Assembly: GCA_029718625.1 (NCBI GenBank)
Contig: CM056391.1
Span: 27,320,281 to 27,384,280, forward strand
DNA: 64,000 nucleotides
From: Synaphobranchus kaupii
Lineage: Eukaryota; Chordata; Actinopteri; Anguilliformes; Synaphobranchidae
Direction: 5' to 3'
Numbering within the stretch: the stretch's first letter is position 1; the number at the start of each line of letters is the position of its first letter. Both the position numbers and the translations under genes were made by a program. Shown piece after piece: positions 12,138 to 22,889 of this stretch. The notes below the pieces were generated by a model that had not been told where the DNA came from, ran no database searches, and was given only the letters and a program-made list of their open reading frames with translations.

Positions 12138-12319
12138 GACCTGGGGGGTATACTACGAAGCAGGATTACTGAGTTAGCCGGATAACTGCACTAAGGAAAA
12201 CCCGGAAACCCTTCCAAATCTGGAACATTAACTGAAGTAAAAAGAGCTGTTCCGGGTTTTATTCAGTGCAGTTATCCAGCTAACTCACTAATCCTGCTTC
12301 GTAGTATACCCCCCTGGTC
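12138..12319. mobile_element. Palindromic MITE, copy 1 (nested)
   Basis: The left arm has GGGGGGTATACTACGAAGCA and the right arm carries its exact reverse complement (TGCTTCGTAGTATACCCCCC), followed by further arm pairing through GATTA, GTTA-GC and AACCCGGAA. The 182-bp element lies inside the larger transposon at 11531-12587, so it inserted later. A second member lies at 44774-44953. No clear target duplication was found and there is no coding capacity. Confidence 0.8.
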
Positions 12320-12587
12320 TAGAATCAGACTGTAACACAAGAAAGAAGGCGAGAACAAAACTTAATTTGTTGGGAATTTTTTGGGAGAAACTTCAGGAGA
12401 AGGCCAAACAAACAAACATTAAAACAGAGAGCAATTATTACCTAATTTCAATTATTTCCCACTGCTGCGCTATTGGTTAATTTAATAAATTAAGTGATTT
12501 CGCCAGTTTTTCTCAGCTTTCCATGATTTTCAACAACTGTATCATGGCTGCTTCGTGACTAATATTTTCCATGACACACACCCAGCC

Positions 12588-15330
12588 TTAATTACAGGCA
12601 AGCATCCAAGTGCCCAGAAGGGGAAGATGACAAGGTCTTTCCTGGAGAGGGATGAAGGAACTGACACCTCTAGCCCTCGCCTGTCTCAAGAAGACCTTCT
12701 TTCAACTATTTGTTTTGCGATGATGGAAGAGACTGCAGCTAATGGCGGACATGCAGCTCAGCTCCAGGTCATGATGGTGCTGTGGAAGTGGGCCAGGAAA
12801 ACAGACTCTCTGTGCTATAGCTGTGTGAACGGGGGCAGAGAGCACAGCGTCTTAATGAGGAGCGGGCATCAATGTCCCACCATGGTTTGGAAGACTGGGC
12901 AGCCGTGAGGACTCTTCGACTTTTGTCCAGAAGGTTGCAGTTGCAGTTGCAAACCCCCAGCAGGACGTTGACTTTGTACGTTCGAGCAACAGTATGATTT
13001 CAGCAAAAAATGCATTTGTCTAAACACAGAATTTCTTAGAAAATATTTGAAGCCAATGCGATGTATAGGCGACATACTGAAAACATACCCTGTGTGAAAG
13101 AACTAAATCACGGAGTGGGTTGTAGGATTGAAAGTGAAAGTACGGCCATTTCTTGATGTTTAAATGATGTTCTCTACTTTCACTGCTCCAAGAAAACTCC
13201 AATGTATAAAGAGGAACTTTTTCATCACTGAAACATGCCATATGTAAATCAGCTTGCTTGCAACCACTGTAGTGGGCAATGCAGGTTTTTAGGTAAGTTT
13301 CACATTTGCAAAAGTGTTTTTATAAAGCAGAAAACCAAAATGAAAAGTTCCCTGGCGATTGAAGTCCTCCTTGCAAACATAGATGCGAGATGGTCAACTC
13401 CTTAAGGCAGACACTGAGCCTTTATCCAACTGCTGAGGAAATGGACCAGGAAAAGCAAAGTGACTCACTCTGCCCACAAACATTATGCCATCACTCAGGG
13501 CACTTGAGTAAACTTGCAGTGACTAAGAGTCTGATTGAATAATGGGCGGTAAAAACAGACACAAATATAGAAAGAGTGGGCACTTATAAAAGTCACTCCT
13601 TTATTATTGTAGGTCTCATGGGAAACAGTTCTAAGTCCTCTTTTGACTCCCATTCACCATCCTTCTATATTTCATATGGTATACACACTCTTCACAGCGA
13701 TTGCAGTAATATTATACAGACAAGAAACTGTTATTGTGCCACTGGTAGAAGATGGGCTGAGAGTGTCATATCTAAACACGTTTTAAAGTTTTAAATGTTG
13801 TGAAAGTTTAAGAGTTCAGAATGCAGTGCCCATGAGGTGTGATAAGGACAAGATGCTTGTCTCCCCCTAGTGGTCATGATGAGGTTGCAACCTTGGAGCC
13901 AGCGCGAACATTCAAAATTAACACCTGTCGTTTTCAACTGAGTTAACACAATAGGGCTTAAGCATGAACTTCAACATCACGATTCCTAATAAGATGAACT
14001 TTATATACGACCCCGTGGGGTAATTTGTGCTGGTATGGAGTCAACAGTGCATGGTGTTTTGGTGAGGAACTGGAGGCTGCAGAGGGGCGGGTCTGAGGTC
14101 ATGTGACATTTGCTGAGTGACACTGAAAAAGCCAAACACAGAACCAACTGAGAATGAATCAGACGTGTTGTCTTTCCTGGCACCCAGCCAGGGAAACCAG
14201 TACCAGATGCCACGCACATCCAACCAATCGATTTACCCTCGTTTGCTTCCTCTTCTAAAAATATTTTTAGAGGACTGAAAATAAATCTGGATTCCATTTA
14301 CATTCCAGTTTGAATTCCATTTATCACAATACAAACAGGAGGAAAAAAAAGTTACCTTCAAATATTGCCATGGACAATAAATAGCCTCTTTTATTACTGT
14401 CTGAAGTGAACCCGTGGTTTTAAACATTGCCTTTAGCTGGTTTACAAGCTTTCCTTCAGTCAGTGAAAAAAACGCATTTAGAGATTTTTAAAGATTTTTA
14501 CAAATAATAAAAATGAATGTATTAGTTACAGTTCTATTCTCTCTCCTGTTTAAGCATCAGGATTAAGGAGTAACAAAGTGTCCTTTTGTTGTTTTGCCAT
14601 TTTCTCAGGAGCAGGAGCTCATTTAACCAGCCTGTTGCTCTCATGCAAGGCCAATACAAGGAGGAGAAACAGTGTACCTGGGGACAGTGAGAGGCTCTAC
14701 AGAAGAGACTGAGGTTTTTGGTTCAATGCCACATCTGGCCAATGTGTTCTCTGAGGACGTGCCCACGCAACCATCTCTGCTTTGAGCCCATGCAAGGCGG
14801 ACACTGAGCTGACCCGGAAGTAGTGGAAGCTAGTGGAAGTACCCGGCTGGCTTCTCTACCGTTCGCTTGCTTAGCACAACTTCAGTCAGTCGACACACAC
14901 TTGAACCGTGTCTGAAGCATCTAAGTATGAGAACTGCCGTCTCCAACTCCCACAACGAGTATGACCAGGGAGGCAGTGAAGTACAGCTTCCTCCAGGTAA
15001 GAGGAGAGCAGCCAGAGGTGCTCTACTCTTGAGAAACGGCAGGCGAGAGGGCGGGACCAAGGGCAGTGACGCATTGCTGGTGCCATACGAGCCACACTGG
15101 CGACACCAAAACTGGGTTTGAACTGTGAGCTCTCTTTTTGTGATGATATGCACTCCTTAAGTATATACATTCCTTAAGTATAATCTGATCTGTGTGATGA
15201 CCAGAGATTTGAAATTGCGGGCAAAAGAAGGGGAACGCTTTTACCACAGGGTTCCAGGGCTAGCCAACGACAAGCAGTGATATTAGAGATGGCCTTGGGT
15301 GATCCATGAGGATATTGAGATTAGGATCAT
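12588..15330. other. Unique non-coding DNA
   Basis: The longest frame (12555-12908, plus) starts inside the transposon end and has no domain. Overlapping frames on both strands at 14830-15247 look like chance. No repeats recognised. Confidence 0.5.
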
Positions 15331-15439
15331 TGAGATTACTTTAAATCTAAAATAGGCATACCCTTTCCTATTCTGCACTCAAATTGTGTTTTAGAAAATG
15401 TGTAGTTAGAAACCATTCCTGCAAACAAAGGCCAGAATC

Positions 15440-15880
15440 TTAGCATGAGCAAAATAATTATCCTGGAAAATGCATGAATATAACCGTTTTCCTCAAAACC
15501 AATGATAAATATAAAAATGCTAATGTGATTAGTGTGGGCATAATAAAATTAATTTTATCTGCATAATTAACTCCTTTCTACAACAAACTAGTCAGACATC
15601 AAATTGAACCCCCCCAGAATCTACATTAGGATGAACACTACTGGAAATTCCCCAGAAGAAATTTTAAAAATTGAAAATGCTTTTCTTATATAAACCCCCT
15701 TAATTAAAAGATAATTTAACACTCATTTGTCATGCAAGCTTAATGCGATTAAAATTCTGCCTAAAGGGTGCCAGGGATAATAAAATTCCAGATGCATTGT
15801 CTTCAGCACAAATGGATTAAAACTGAGTGTTTCTTTCCAATTTAGAAGCAGCTAAAATGACATAACTCGCAAGTGTACCA
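15440..15880. promoter_or_regulatory. AT-rich candidate regulatory block
   Basis: Holds many homeodomain-type words: AAAATTAATTTTAT (15546 on), GCATAATTAACTCC (15561 on), CCTTAATTAAAAG (15698 on), GCGATTAAAATTC (15746 on) and GGATTAAAACTG (15813 on). There is no microsatellite or repeat signature. It resembles AT-rich vertebrate conserved elements; conservation is untested. Confidence 0.35.
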
Positions 15881-16415
15881 TCTCACAACAACTGCAGCTA
15901 CACAACGTGTAACTTCACAGTGCCGTCAGCTGAACAGAAAAACTCCATTCAACTCCTCTTTCCCCCTACAGCATCAGCGCCCCCTGCTGATCAACAGACA
16001 CACTACACAGGCAAAACAACAACTACTCTAAGGACCTGATTTGCTAAGACCTTTAGCTTGCACAAAACCAACTTTAGAGAGGAAGATTTTAGGAAGGAAT
16101 AGAAGTGTGCTTTTTTCTACAGAGACTTGGAAATGACCAATATAATTACCATCAAACTAATAATTGAATGGTGCAATGCATATGTTAAAGACATGTTAAG
16201 TTATGTATTCCCTTGGAACTAATTCAATTGAGTAAATTCTTCCAAGAGCTGTGTGCCACAGTTCAGTCCCTCTCCTTCCCAATAAGGTAGCCAACTGTGG
16301 TTCTTTGCCACACAAAAAAACACAACTCTTCCATTTCTTCTGAAGCAAGACCCTACTTAACCTGTCCAACCCGCTTTATTGTTTGTTCCGTTAGATCCCT
16401 CATTACATTTCTGTT
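15881..16415. other. Unique non-coding DNA
   Basis: Nothing recognisable apart from a short A run near 16314. Confidence 0.45.
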
Positions 16416-16419
16416 ACCA

Positions 16420-16682
16420 TTACACCGGGTTGGCCAGCGGAGAATAGGCTCCACCTCTTTATCCGGGTTCCTCTCGAGATTTCTTCCCATTGGGGAGTTT
16501 TTTTTCACGCCACTATTTGAGTGTTTTTCTTCCCACTGGAGAGTTTTTCTTTACCTCAATTGCTTGCTTTGTTGGGTGTTCAGGCCTGGTATTTCTGCCC
16601 AATTTTCTTTTGTATTAGCACTGTAAAGCGTCTTTGTGACAGTCTCTCTTTAAAAAGCCCGACTCAAATCAATCAAATGAAC
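16420..16682 (+). mobile_element. 3' tail of a fish non-LTR retroelement
   Basis: The string TTCCTCTCGAGATTTCTTCC, then CCATTGGGGAGTTTTT and a near duplicate (CCCACTGGAGAGTTTTTC), then GTAAAGCGTCTTTGTGACAG and a CAAATCAATCAAAT end, matches the 3'-tail style repeated throughout teleost genomes. The order places the 3' end at high coordinate, so the element is on the plus strand. No coding part remains. The exact LINE/SINE family is from memory and uncertain. Confidence 0.55.
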
Positions 16683-16689
16683 CCCATCC

Positions 16690-19540
16690 CCTCAGAGGAG
16701 CCAAGAATTTGACGAGATGCTAACATGCTGAAGTGGCCCGCTGACAGAAGACCCCAGTGCTTGGTTGTCCGTGGCGTGAGATTTCCGGCCTTTTCGCGCC
16801 TCATCAAAGGTAAACTGATGAAATGTCTTGAGACGAGGAGACGCTCACGCTTAACTATGAACGGCAGGACGGGTCCTCCCACGCCATCATCAAAACCCAC
16901 TCCGCTTCCGCACGCGGTCTCCTCAGAGAGGGATCAAAGACGGGTCTGTGTTTCGTGCTCTACGGTTGAAGGGCTTCACCCCAAACCACCCACTCAACTA
17001 CGACCTCTCTCAGACTGCAGCCATTTCACTATGGAAGCCTCAGGCTGTTATATAGAGTAGAGGCTATTTGAGGTGTGCAAGTGCAAGGCTTAAACAGTAC
17101 AGTTTTTGAAAATAGATGTGAAGAAGATGAAGAAACATAGAGCAACAGCATAGATCCATCACCCTATACAATCCGGAGTTGTACCATGTGTCACCACCTC
17201 AGGGAAATGTGATTTAGGATTATCAAGCCTGCATCTACGTTGTTAGCTTGTACAGACAGAGCATAACTCAGCTACATAAAATTCCACATATCCTTCCATT
17301 TTCTACCAAGACGCCCTGCAGTTAGCTTATACTTCTCCAGCTTCCACTGATTGTTACTGCAGGTCATGTGGGTGAATCTAATAAACACCGGCGGTCTTGC
17401 CAAAGCTCAGCGCGGCCCTCACCTCCCACTTGTGTCCACCGTGTGCTTTTATCTTACCATTGTGTCTTATTTCCTCCACAGCTGCCAATTGCTTCTTGTT
17501 CTGGTTCTACAGGAAGCCACTTGTGAAATAGCTGCTGAGACACCATTTTTTCATTAGTTGCTAGCAGTCCTTGTGAGCTCAGCTTGTGACACCTGAAAAC
17601 AACCACAAATCTGGCAGAACTTTTCTGGCTCATCTGAACCCGCATTGCAGTGGTGACTTGGCAAGCAGCCGACAGAGCAATTACTGCTCTGCAGTTTGTG
17701 AACACCTGACTCGCTACAAGGCCTGCAACTGACGTTGGGCTTCAGAACGCACGCGCCAAGTTGAAAAAGTAACTTGTAGTTTGTGGCGCCCATATGTCTG
17801 GTGCAGCAGCGGGTGTGTTTTTCCAAAACATCAAACATGCTGGAAGTGCACATTCAGAGGAATAAAATAAAAGTGATCAGAAAATGGCTATTTTCGAAAA
17901 CAGGTAGGTTTTATACAAGTAAGGTATAAAAATGTCCCCGTCTAAGAGCTCCCTAGGGGAATGTGCTTGTGTTTTTATTATATGTCCCTTTCCATAGGTA
18001 CACTGTGTTGTGTGCATAACCACCAATCACCATAAGATGGCAGCAAGCACTGAACTCTGACATGGGAGTCTTCAATCTCAAGGACACTCACAAGGAATGG
18101 GAAGCATCAGGGATGAGACGAGCAGGGGACTCAAAATGGACAGGCGCCACACTCGCCCATTCAAGCGCTCGTCCCATAATCCCTTTCACCAAAACATATT
18201 CTATTATATCCAGTGTGGTGTGGGGGCCTGGAGGTGGAGCCTTCAAGCAGCACTTCAGCTGTTTTCTCGAACGTGCTGGTTTTCAGCTACGGGGCAAGTG
18301 GGGCGGGGAGGAGATGGGGGGCGTATGCTGCGGCCGGATGACATGACAGCAGCAGGGTTTTAGTGGCAGCGGTTGGCTGAGTGAGTAGCGTAGCCTTGGA
18401 AACCTCATAAAGAGGACGGTGAAAATGGATTCGTTATCAGGCGGCGCAGGGGGTTCCCTCGTTAACGTTCTGCCATTGAGAGAGGTGTGCTCAATCGCCC
18501 TTTTTACAACGTAAAGAAAGAGTTGGGCCCTCAGCGTAGGAGGGTGCAAACGGACTATTATGACTGAGGCTTTGAATGATGAAACACGAGATACAAGCTT
18601 CACCCTCTCCTGTAGCGCCAGGCAGCGCTTGCATGAGGGATGGCTCGTCAGCAGGACTGGATGGCGTGACTGAGGTAATGGGGCTCCTGTAGGGAGTTTA
18701 GCCTGTGACCCCTGGGGGGTGAGTGGGACTGTCGGTCTAGCTTGTGGCAGTGCAGCTAGGAGGGGGTGGCTCTAATGAGGTCATTAGTGGTGGCCCCATG
18801 TCTCTGCGCTGCGGGTTCGCTGATGAAGAGCAGGGGGACTACGGGGCCCTGCCCCCCTGCTCAGCCAGGTAACAGCAACAGCGTGAGAGAGGTCACAGGT
18901 CATCCTGTGGCAAAAAGAGAAAAGGACAGCGATGTATCCGAAGAGCGGCGGAAAGGGGTTTCCTAAACGTGAAAGACACTACACCGGCGAACTAATGACC
19001 CAAAACAAAGGCTCCGGCAAATTCTAAACAAAAAGGAGAGGGTTCTTCTTTTCCTCGAGAAGGGAGTGAAGGGGGAGGGGGCCGATTTCTCCAGGGGGTT
19101 TGGATGTTAGTCACACTTCACAGGGTCTTTGTCCGCACCAACACGGAGACAAATGGAGAAGCCGCTGAACCGAGATACGAGCCTGACCCCTCCTGCCTCT
19201 GCTGCTCATTCTGCACCTGCTTGGTGTCTCAGGCTTCAGCTCTCCGCCAAACAAATCCTCCTGTGCGTTCCATCCGGCACTGACTCAGGCTTTACCTGGC
19301 CCTGCCTCAGTCCAACTGTACAGAGACCCCTTCCTGAATGGAGAGCAGACTACATTATGATGCTTTTTTCTGAAACTAACGGGAATTTCCTCGGTTCTCT
19401 TTCCCTTAGTTCAGCTCCCATTTCTACATGGTCACTTTTCTATCGCTGGTCTACCAATATTCAAGGATTCAGTGCATGAGATGAACATGCGCTACAAGGA
19501 TTTTTTCTTCCATTCCAAAGTACAAGTTATTGATGTTGAC
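16690..19540. other. Unique, moderately GC-rich non-coding DNA
   Basis: CpG-richer pieces lie at 16740-16960 and 18270-18560. Frames up to 116 codons (19129-19479) overlap others on both strands and lack domains. No repeats seen. Some of it may be regulatory, but nothing points to a function. Confidence 0.45.
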
Positions 19541-19542
19541 AC

Positions 19543-19632
19543 TGTGTGTGTGTGTGTGCGTGAGAGTGAGAGTGAGAGAGTGAGAGATAAAGAGAGAGAA
19601 AGAGAAAGATAGAGGGAGAGAGAGGAGAAACA
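19543..19632. repeat. GT microsatellite followed by GA-rich tract
   Basis: (GT)9 is followed by an imperfect (GA)n tract. Serine/leucine-rich frames across it are artefacts of the repeat. Confidence 0.9.
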
Positions 19633-19844
19633 TAAATGCTGTTGGGAGAATTGTAAGTGGGTGGCTCTGAGATTTCTACAGCAACTGATCATCTCAGGTC
19701 CTCCCCATGTCTCCGTTTACCACACATCTTCCACACCATCTGTCTCCTTCGCCCAGCTTTCTCAGTACACCACCTTCCCAATCGCCCCTAAACCACCCAC
19801 ATGCACACAAACCCATATACAGTTAAATGAAAGGATGTTAAATG

Positions 19845-20698
19845 AAAGGCCAGCTAAAAAGTATGTTAAAAAAAGGGTAGAGTTCTGGAACAGAGCCTTC
19901 GGGATAGATGAGTATTAGCCTGTAGCAAAGTGATGGAAAGAGCAAAGTGTGGAGAAAGAAAGGAACTGCTCATGATCCAAAGCACCCCCTCATCAGTGAA
20001 ACATGGTGGAGGTAGCGTTATGGTTTGTGCATGTATGGCTGCCACTAGAACTGGCTCACCGCTGATGGCAGCAGCAGGATGAATTCTCAAGTTATCTGTT
20101 CAGATGCAACCAAATGCTTCAAAACTCATTGGACGGCACTTCACCTCGCAGCAGGACAATGGCCCCAAGCATACTGCTTAAGCAACCAAGGAGGCTTTTA
20201 GGGCCAAAAAGTGGAATGTTCTTGACTGGCCAAGTCAATGATCCATCCTGAATCCAATTGAACATGCATTTCACTTGGAGAAGACAAGACTGCAGGCAAA
20301 ACGCCCCAAAAACAAACAGGAACTGAAGATGGCTGCAGTACAGGCCTGGCAGAGCATCACCAGGGAAGATACCCAGCGTCTGGTGATGTCTATGGCTTTC
20401 AGACTTCAGACAGGCATTGAATGCAAAGGATTTGCAACAAAGTACTAAATATGACAATGTTATTCGAGATTATGTTAATGTGTCCCATTACTTCTGCTCC
20501 CCTAAAATGAGCAGGACTATGTACAAAAAGGGCTCTAATTCCTACTAGAATTACCCGATATGGATGCAAATACACTCAAATTAAAGCTGACAGTCTGAAC
20601 TTTAACTTTATATTCATTGTTTTATTTCAAATACAATGTGCTGGAGCAAACAAAAAACTAAATTTGTGTCACTGTCCCACTGCTTTTGTATTTAACCA
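19845..20698 (+). mobile_element. Tc1/mariner transposon relic, 5'-truncated, dead transposase
   Basis: Transposase remains are readable across frame changes. A first catalytic-type Asp sits in the segment FGIDEY (near 19900). DNGPKHTA (20155 on) and NPIE (Glu codon 20260-20262) are separated by exactly 34 residue positions, the DD34E spacing of Tc1-like enzymes. The frame then runs without shift to GFATKY and a stop at 20446-20448. In-frame TAA and TGA codons between the second Asp and the Glu, plus frameshifts upstream, show it is a pseudogene. The N-terminal DNA-binding part and left terminal repeat are missing. The 3' non-coding part and right terminal repeat (GTGTCACTGTCCCACTGC) run to 20698, next to TA, the Tc1 target. 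The 3' part is homologous to 32703-32910. Confidence 0.9.
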
Positions 20699-20744
20699 TA
20701 CATGCACAAGCAATCACATATACACACCCCATATAGGCCTACAT

Positions 20745-20800
20745 ACGCGCACACACACATGCACATACCATATACATACACGCACACACAAACACAAATA

Positions 20801-20833
<33 letters not shown>
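20745..20833. repeat. CA microsatellite
   Basis: Impure CACACA/TACACG runs pass into a pure (CA)16 at 20802-20833. Frames through it (Cys/Val or Thr/His repeats) are artefacts. Confidence 0.95.
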
Positions 20834-20834
<1 letters not shown>

Positions 20835-20869
20835 CTGTGAGGCGTGTGCCCTCTTCTCCTGCGCGGTTT

Positions 20870-21110
20870 CGGGACGCCGTTTCTGGTGGCCCGGTTAAAA
20901 AGGCCTTCGCACCGGCCCGTCTCCCCGTCCTACCAGACACCATCCAAAGGCGTCATCTATTATTCACCGTGACAAACCTCCAGGAAGAGGGAGGGGCCGC
21001 CCTATACAAACAAAGCGCATGGCCCTGGGACCCCGCTGGCACAGCCTATCACTTATTTATCGCCAGGCTGGTGCAGTGCCTGCCCATTTCATCACCAAAA
21101 GGGAAGCGGC
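20870..21110. promoter_or_regulatory. Candidate conserved non-coding block
   Basis: Complex sequence free of repeats between two microsatellites, with TCTATTATTCACCGTGAC (20957 on), ACAAACAAAGCG (SOX/forkhead-like) and CTTATTTATCG words. Regulatory role inferred, weakly. Confidence 0.25.
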
Positions 21111-21127
21111 TGAAAAGAAAGCAATGT

Positions 21128-21232
21128 CCCCCCCCCCCCCACCCCCCCCTTTCTGTCTAAGCTCTCCTGCCAGCCCCAGTGTAATGAAATTCGAAATTCA
21201 CAGCTCTCTCTCTCTCTCCCTCCCTCCCTCCC
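21128..21232. repeat. Poly-C tract and TC/CCCT simple repeat
   Basis: A C run broken by one A (21128-21149) is followed after about 55 bp by (TC)n-(CCCT)n at 21204-21232. Confidence 0.9.
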
Positions 21233-21239
21233 GATCCAG

Positions 21240-21640
21240 TCTGATCTCCATGTTGACGGAGATCCTAACCTGATTACATGTCCTTCACACTTTAATGCAC
21301 TTCTACCGTAGATTCTGGGAATAATTACAACAAATCTGGGATTTATAAAGAGAGAAGGTGAGAAAGGATATTAAAATAGAGAACGTGAATAAAAAGGACA
21401 TGTGAACTGATGCTCTGTCAGGTGATATTCTTATAAACCTCCTGAAAAAGGTACATGATCGTTATTTCTCTAAAAAAATAAAATTAAAAATCCCCTTACA
21501 TTGTCCATACATTACATAAAACATTATTTCCTCAGCCTCTAAATAATCTTTATTTCGTTCGATTACTTTTAAAAGAAGAGTCACTTTGGTAACACTATAG
21601 AGTGGCCTCTCAATTTATCCCAATGTAATATTGTGTGACA
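21240..21640. other. AT-rich unique DNA
   Basis: Nothing assignable; an A-rich stretch lies at 21470-21495. Confidence 0.5.
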
Positions 21641-22230
21641 GGCTGTGAAGCCAGCCCTGTCCGCCAGTAGACCCCTGAGTAGACGCTGGCGTAGACAATC
21701 GATTCGGTCTCTGCCCTCAATGACGCGAGCACGTAATACACGCTGCTGGTCTCACCTGACCCCTGTGAAATGTGATAAATACCACCGCCGGAAGACCGGG
21801 GGAACAAGGGAGGTCGCTCCCTCCAGCACGGAGCAGCTCGCTCGGTTCTCTCGCCCCCGATGCCTCCGAGATCGTCTAGTCTGGCCTGTACCCTTGCGCC
21901 GTCCCTTTCGCAGTGTCTGTCATTTGCATCACAGAGCCTGAGATTAATAAAGGGGACATAATGGGGACAGATGAGGTCATTTGTCAGATGGCAAAAAGAA
22001 CCTGTGGTAAGAATAGGGCTTTGGGGGAGGAGGGATGCAATTTTAACAATGTAGCACTGCTCTGGCTCCCTGAATCGAGATCAAGGTTAAAGCGGCCTAC
22101 GGACACAGAACCGAACCGAACAGACCCAAAATACATCCGCCAAATAAGAACGGCACAGGCAGGGCGATTTTAGAGTCAGCAAATCGTAACATTGGGACTG
22201 CTTTGATTCACGGATTATTTTTAAAGCAGC
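21641..22230. promoter_or_regulatory. CpG-richer candidate regulatory block with octamer site
   Basis: 21650-21910 is CpG-richer than the flanks. It is followed by an ATTTGCAT octamer (21922-21929, POU-factor type), GAGATTAATAAAGG and AGATGAGGTCATTTGTCAG. This mix is enhancer-like. Frames of 86-98 codons here have no domain. Function is inferred. Confidence 0.3.
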
Positions 22231-22860
22231 CTCAATGTTTCAACATGCTGCAAACACATGTGACATGCTGTCAGACATGTGCCACATCACATGTCCCTCC
22301 AGGACGCATGTACAGAGGGTTTTGGTCTCTATGCACGGCACGACATTAAGTAAACGTTGCGGCAACATCAACAAAAGACTAGCCCTTAGACAGTGTGAGG
22401 CCGATTCTGACGAGAACCAATTTTAAGATCACACCCTTGAAGGAGAATAACACAAAAATGTCAAGGGCAGACAAATGTGTTAGCCTGGAAGTGACCGCTG
22501 GTCTGCTGGACATCTGATCAAAGACAAGAGAGCAGGACAAATAGAGAGAGAAATAAAAAGTGTCTGGAGAAGTCTCTGACATGCATTTCGTAGGATCAGG
22601 CACAGCTTTATTTCTGGGTAGAAATGTTCTGAAGAACCCTTTGTAGAATGTGTACTAGCTGTTGTTTTTTTGGTTTTTTCCCCGCACTACATCGCAGGCG
22701 CGCCAGCCAGGAAAATTTGCTTGGTCTCTGCAGCGTTTCCAAGGCGTCTACTTGCCCAAAACATTTAGGGTGACCCTTCTCTCTCTCTTTGCTCTCTCAC
22801 TCTCTCTTTCCCAGCCACTCTTTCTCCTGGAACAAACATTCTGATGACACGATGATGTGC
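22231..22860. other. Unique DNA with a TC-rich tract
   Basis: Several ACATG words cluster at 22243-22300 without forming a clean known site. A TC-rich tract covers 22777-22812. Confidence 0.5.
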
Positions 22861-22861
22861 G

Positions 22862-22885
22862 AAACCCTTGTGCGCACAAGGGTTT
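22862..22885. repeat. 24-bp perfect palindrome
   Basis: The half AAACCCTTGTGC (22862-22873) is followed directly by its exact reverse complement (22874-22885), with no spacer, centred on GCGC. One mismatch outward, two more base pairs follow. It can form a cruciform or bind a symmetric protein dimer. No flanking duplication marks it as a transposon end. Confidence 0.9.
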
Positions 22886-22889
22886 TGCT

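Larger units (their letters stand above)
11531..12587. mobile_element. DNA transposon with short terminal inverted repeats, disrupted by a MITE
   Basis: The left end GGCTGGGTGTTTGTCACGG (11531 on) is matched in reverse at the right end, where the reversed text reads GGCTGGGTGTGTGTCATGG (ending 12587). Inside are repeated 'fix-up' words for CCATGATTT/CCGTGATTT, and a second, palindromic element sits at 12138-12319. No transposase frame is visible. I could not find a clear target duplication, so the superfamily is left open. Confidence 0.6.

Noticed and set aside
12555..12908. 117-codon plus-strand protein
   Set aside because: It begins inside a transposon terminal repeat and has no domain.
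20692..21160. Cys/Val- and Thr/His-rich 'proteins' on both strands
   Set aside because: They are translations of the CA microsatellite.
22243..22305. p53-type response element (clustered ACATG words)
   Set aside because: None of the words fits the full half-site consensus with correct flanking bases.
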